A stretch of DNA of 64,000 nucleotides from Symsagittifera roscoffensis (lineage: Eukaryota; Xenacoelomorpha; Acoela; Convolutidae): contig NC_087065.1 in NCBI RefSeq assembly GCF_963678635.1, positions 51,653,858 to 51,717,857 on the forward strand, in the 5' to 3' direction. The notes under the pieces were generated by a model. That model was not told the DNA's origin. It saw only the letters and a list, made by a program, of their open reading frames with translations, and ran no database searches. Made by a program: the position numbers and the translations under genes. Shown in pieces: positions 62,219 to 64,000 of this stretch. The stretch's first letter is position 1, and every line of letters starts with the position of its first letter.

Positions 62219-62415
62219 ATTCTTTTCCACTCTCAACCCCCCTCATTTCAAAATTTCTATTTTTATAGTTGTCTACAGATTATTACGACTAAATGCATGC
62301 TGTTACAAAGTAAGGTCACGAAGAGCAAATTTGTGTCAAATTTCATTGAATTGTGATAATGGTCAGATGATTTGTTAAAACTGATTTTCAAAATTTGGGG
62401 GAGTGGAAAAGAGCC
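62219..62415. repeat. GGCTCTTTTCC MITE, copy 5
   Basis: Left TCTTTTCCACTCTCAACCCC; right GGGGGAGTGGAAAAGAGCC. The inside has ATTACGACTAAATGCATG, as in the copy at 63576-63790. Confidence 0.78.
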
Positions 62416-62663
62416 TCGCTGCCGTATGTTGGCCTGTGAGTTTTGTAACCAGAGTAAAAGACTGACAATGTACAACTAACAAACTTGCGGTGTGTGCATG
62501 TTTGCGTGTGTGTGAAGGGGAGGGGGGGCCCGTGTTGACGTCGCAGAGATCATTATCGCTGATTGAGGCCCTGATCAGTGGCCACTTATCCATGATCAGT
62601 ACAAAAACAGATAGAATTCCGCATTAAATAAAAATTACAGATAAAATTAGCGCTGAATTATCA
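62416..62663. other. Spacer with GT-rich run
   Basis: GTGTGTGCATGTTTGCGTGTGTGTG is a short simple repeat near 62490. Nothing else seen. Confidence 0.45.
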
Positions 62664-62905
62664 GCCCTTTTCCACTCCCCCCCCCCCCCCCTCACATTTG
62701 AAATTCAGCTTTAATTGTAATATTGAAGATATATTGAAGCTACAATTGTTATATATTTCAGCTTTAATTGGTCATTTTTAAATGAAATTTGGCATGGTTC
62801 TCAAATTAACTATCGTGATTAAATTTGGGATCAATTGAGCAATCTCCCCCCCCCCCATTCTCACGTGGGGGGGGGGGGGGGGGGGGGGGGAGATAGCTCA
62901 ATAGG
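62664..62905. repeat. MITE end plus C/G-run hairpin
   Basis: GCCCTTTTCCACTCCCC with a long C-run begins at 62664. At 62833-62905 an inverted pair (TTGAGCAATCTCCCCC against GGGGGAGATAGCTCAA) encloses a C-run and a run of 24 G (62867-62890). The exact run lengths may be sequencing artefacts. Confidence 0.65.
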
Positions 62906-63041
62906 CACTTGAGACATATGTTTATAACCACTTGAAAATAGTTTGAAAGACATGAAATCATAAACCATATTTTCCAACGACTGTGGAAAAGCCAAAATTT
63001 ACAATATCAAAGCTCAAAAGTTTCATTCATATAGCAAAAAG

Positions 63042-63254
63042 GGCTCTTTTTTCTTCCCCCCCCCCCCCCCCCCACCTCACTCAAACATGAGTTTTATGGT
63101 CTAACGAGTGGTTTTACAAGGTTAATTATGAAGACCAAATATGTTTTTCATAACCTAGTTAGTCTGCATGTCAAATTTCAGGACAATCGGACAAAGTGAA
63201 CAGTAACTTCAAATATAAAAATTTGCAGGTGGGGGGGGGGAAGGAAAAAGAGCC
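63042..63254. repeat. GGCTCTTTTCC MITE, copy 7
   Basis: Ends are GGCTCTTTTTTCTTCCCCC and GGGGGAAGGAAAAAGAGCC. Length 213 bp. Similar inside to 59739-59923. Confidence 0.82.
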
Positions 63255-63575
63255 GAAAAAAAAAAGAATCAATAAATCAGGCATAAAAAGCAACTTTTTT
63301 CTTTCTTAAAATGACAAAAAGCTTTTGCGTACAATATTAAGGTGCTGCGGAGAACCGTTTTTGCTATTCAGATACAAGGCTAGAGCACCAACCCTGGTAA
63401 ATTGCGGCTCTTTTTCCTTTTACAATTTGTGCAATAGACTGTCCTGAGAAATATTTCGCCGCAATTGGTGAGTTCAAAATGCGCAATCTCAGAAAGGCTG
63501 CCATCAAATAAGTGTTCATAAAACGTTTTCCTTTATTTGGTGGCACTAAATAAAGGTCACCTGATTTGGTGGCAG
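63255..63575. other. Spacer, no feature seen
   Basis: The minus-strand ORF at 63723-63364 spans into the next MITE and has no recognisable domain. Confidence 0.4.
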
Positions 63576-63790
63576 GGCTCTTTTCCAGTTCCCCCCTTTT
63601 CAAAATACCGAGTTTTATGTTTGTTTTACGTGTTATTACGGCTAAATGCTTGATGTTACGCTGTAAAGTATGGAGAACAAATCTGTTCAGAACTGTCAAT
63701 TTGTTCACCTCGCCAAATTTCATTGCATCATATCAACATTAACTAAACTTTTCAAAATTGAATATGAAAGGGGGGGACTGGAAAAGAGCC
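63576..63790. repeat. GGCTCTTTTCC MITE, copy 8
   Basis: Ends are GGCTCTTTTCCAGTTCCCCC and GGGGGACTGGAAAAGAGCC, matching as inverted repeats over about 19 bases. Length 215 bp. The best-preserved copy. Confidence 0.88.
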
Positions 63791-64000
63791 GAAAATTTTT
63801 TTAATAGCTTTATTTTGTAAGTTCACGATGGAAGTGGGAAATTGGTACAGAACCCATTAAGCTTTCAGCCATAAAAACACGTAAAACACTAGGAGAATAG
63901 AAAATTTGAAAAGTAGGGCTATCTTGTAGCTGTCTGGACCAGTTGTTGTGCCAATTTTCACAACTTTCTGCAACTTTCATTAATCAATACATTCGCAGCA
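63791..64000. other. Window end, no feature seen
   Basis: AT-rich, nothing recognised. Confidence 0.4.

Overview
The window looks like repeat-rich, AT-rich nuclear DNA from an invertebrate animal. The evidence is spliced genes with GT-AG introns of up to about 18 kb, a rhodopsin-like GPCR, a secreted C-type lectin-like protein, Ty3/gypsy and BEL/Pao retroelements, MITE-like foldbacks and satellite arrays. I cannot name the phylum from sequence alone. There is one 200-base N gap at 20852-21051.

Two host genes can be assembled, both on the minus strand. The first is a four-exon GPCR of about 468 residues spread over 34 kb (exons at 46362-46037, 28297-28107, 27103-26899 and 12871-12187). All three splice junctions are phase-consistent, and the join yields seven hydrophobic segments and an FDRY motif. 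Its introns hold most of the mobile DNA in the window. The second is a two-exon secreted C-type lectin-like gene (61809-61583 and 59589-59244, 190 residues), whose intron and flanks carry several MITEs.

Layout. 1-9988 is a decayed minus-strand Ty3/gypsy element: 411-bp 5' LTR, primer-binding site, long leader, small basic ORF, gag, protease, RT/RNase H and integrase. A 285-bp piece of its own pol is duplicated after the integrase. 10080-10568 is a minus-strand ORF with a degenerate 2A-like motif. 12187-46362 is the GPCR gene. Inside its introns are a hairpin-headed dispersed repeat family, a 635-bp foldback, an 85-bp palindrome, an array of TAATCNATTA sites, a second LTR-gag copy of the first gypsy element fused to another element (21240-26027), two interleaved tandem satellites (29371-33500), a near-perfect 509-bp tandem duplication (33501-34522), a low-AT non-coding element with repeated hairpins (35746-38030) and a different gypsy element with two LTRs (39253-44931).

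Right of the GPCR lie an unrecognised charged coding remnant (about 48290-49071), a 755-bp tandem duplication (49275-50790) and a BEL/Pao element (50884-58583) with both LTRs, a tRNA-His-type primer-binding site, a candidate CCTAC target duplication, a tRNA-like segment in each LTR and an extra unrecognised ORF in the leader. From 58.8 kb to the end, short inverted-repeat elements with GGCTCTTTTCC ends and C/G runs dominate around the lectin gene.

All retroelement coding regions carry stops, frameshifts or deletions and look inactive. The strongest leads for novelty are the tRNA-like LTR of the BEL element, the leader ORF of that element, the chimeric gag element, the gypsy Gag with an Asn/Arg/Ser/Tyr repeat tail plus an overlapping basic ORF, and the GC-richer hairpin-repeat element.
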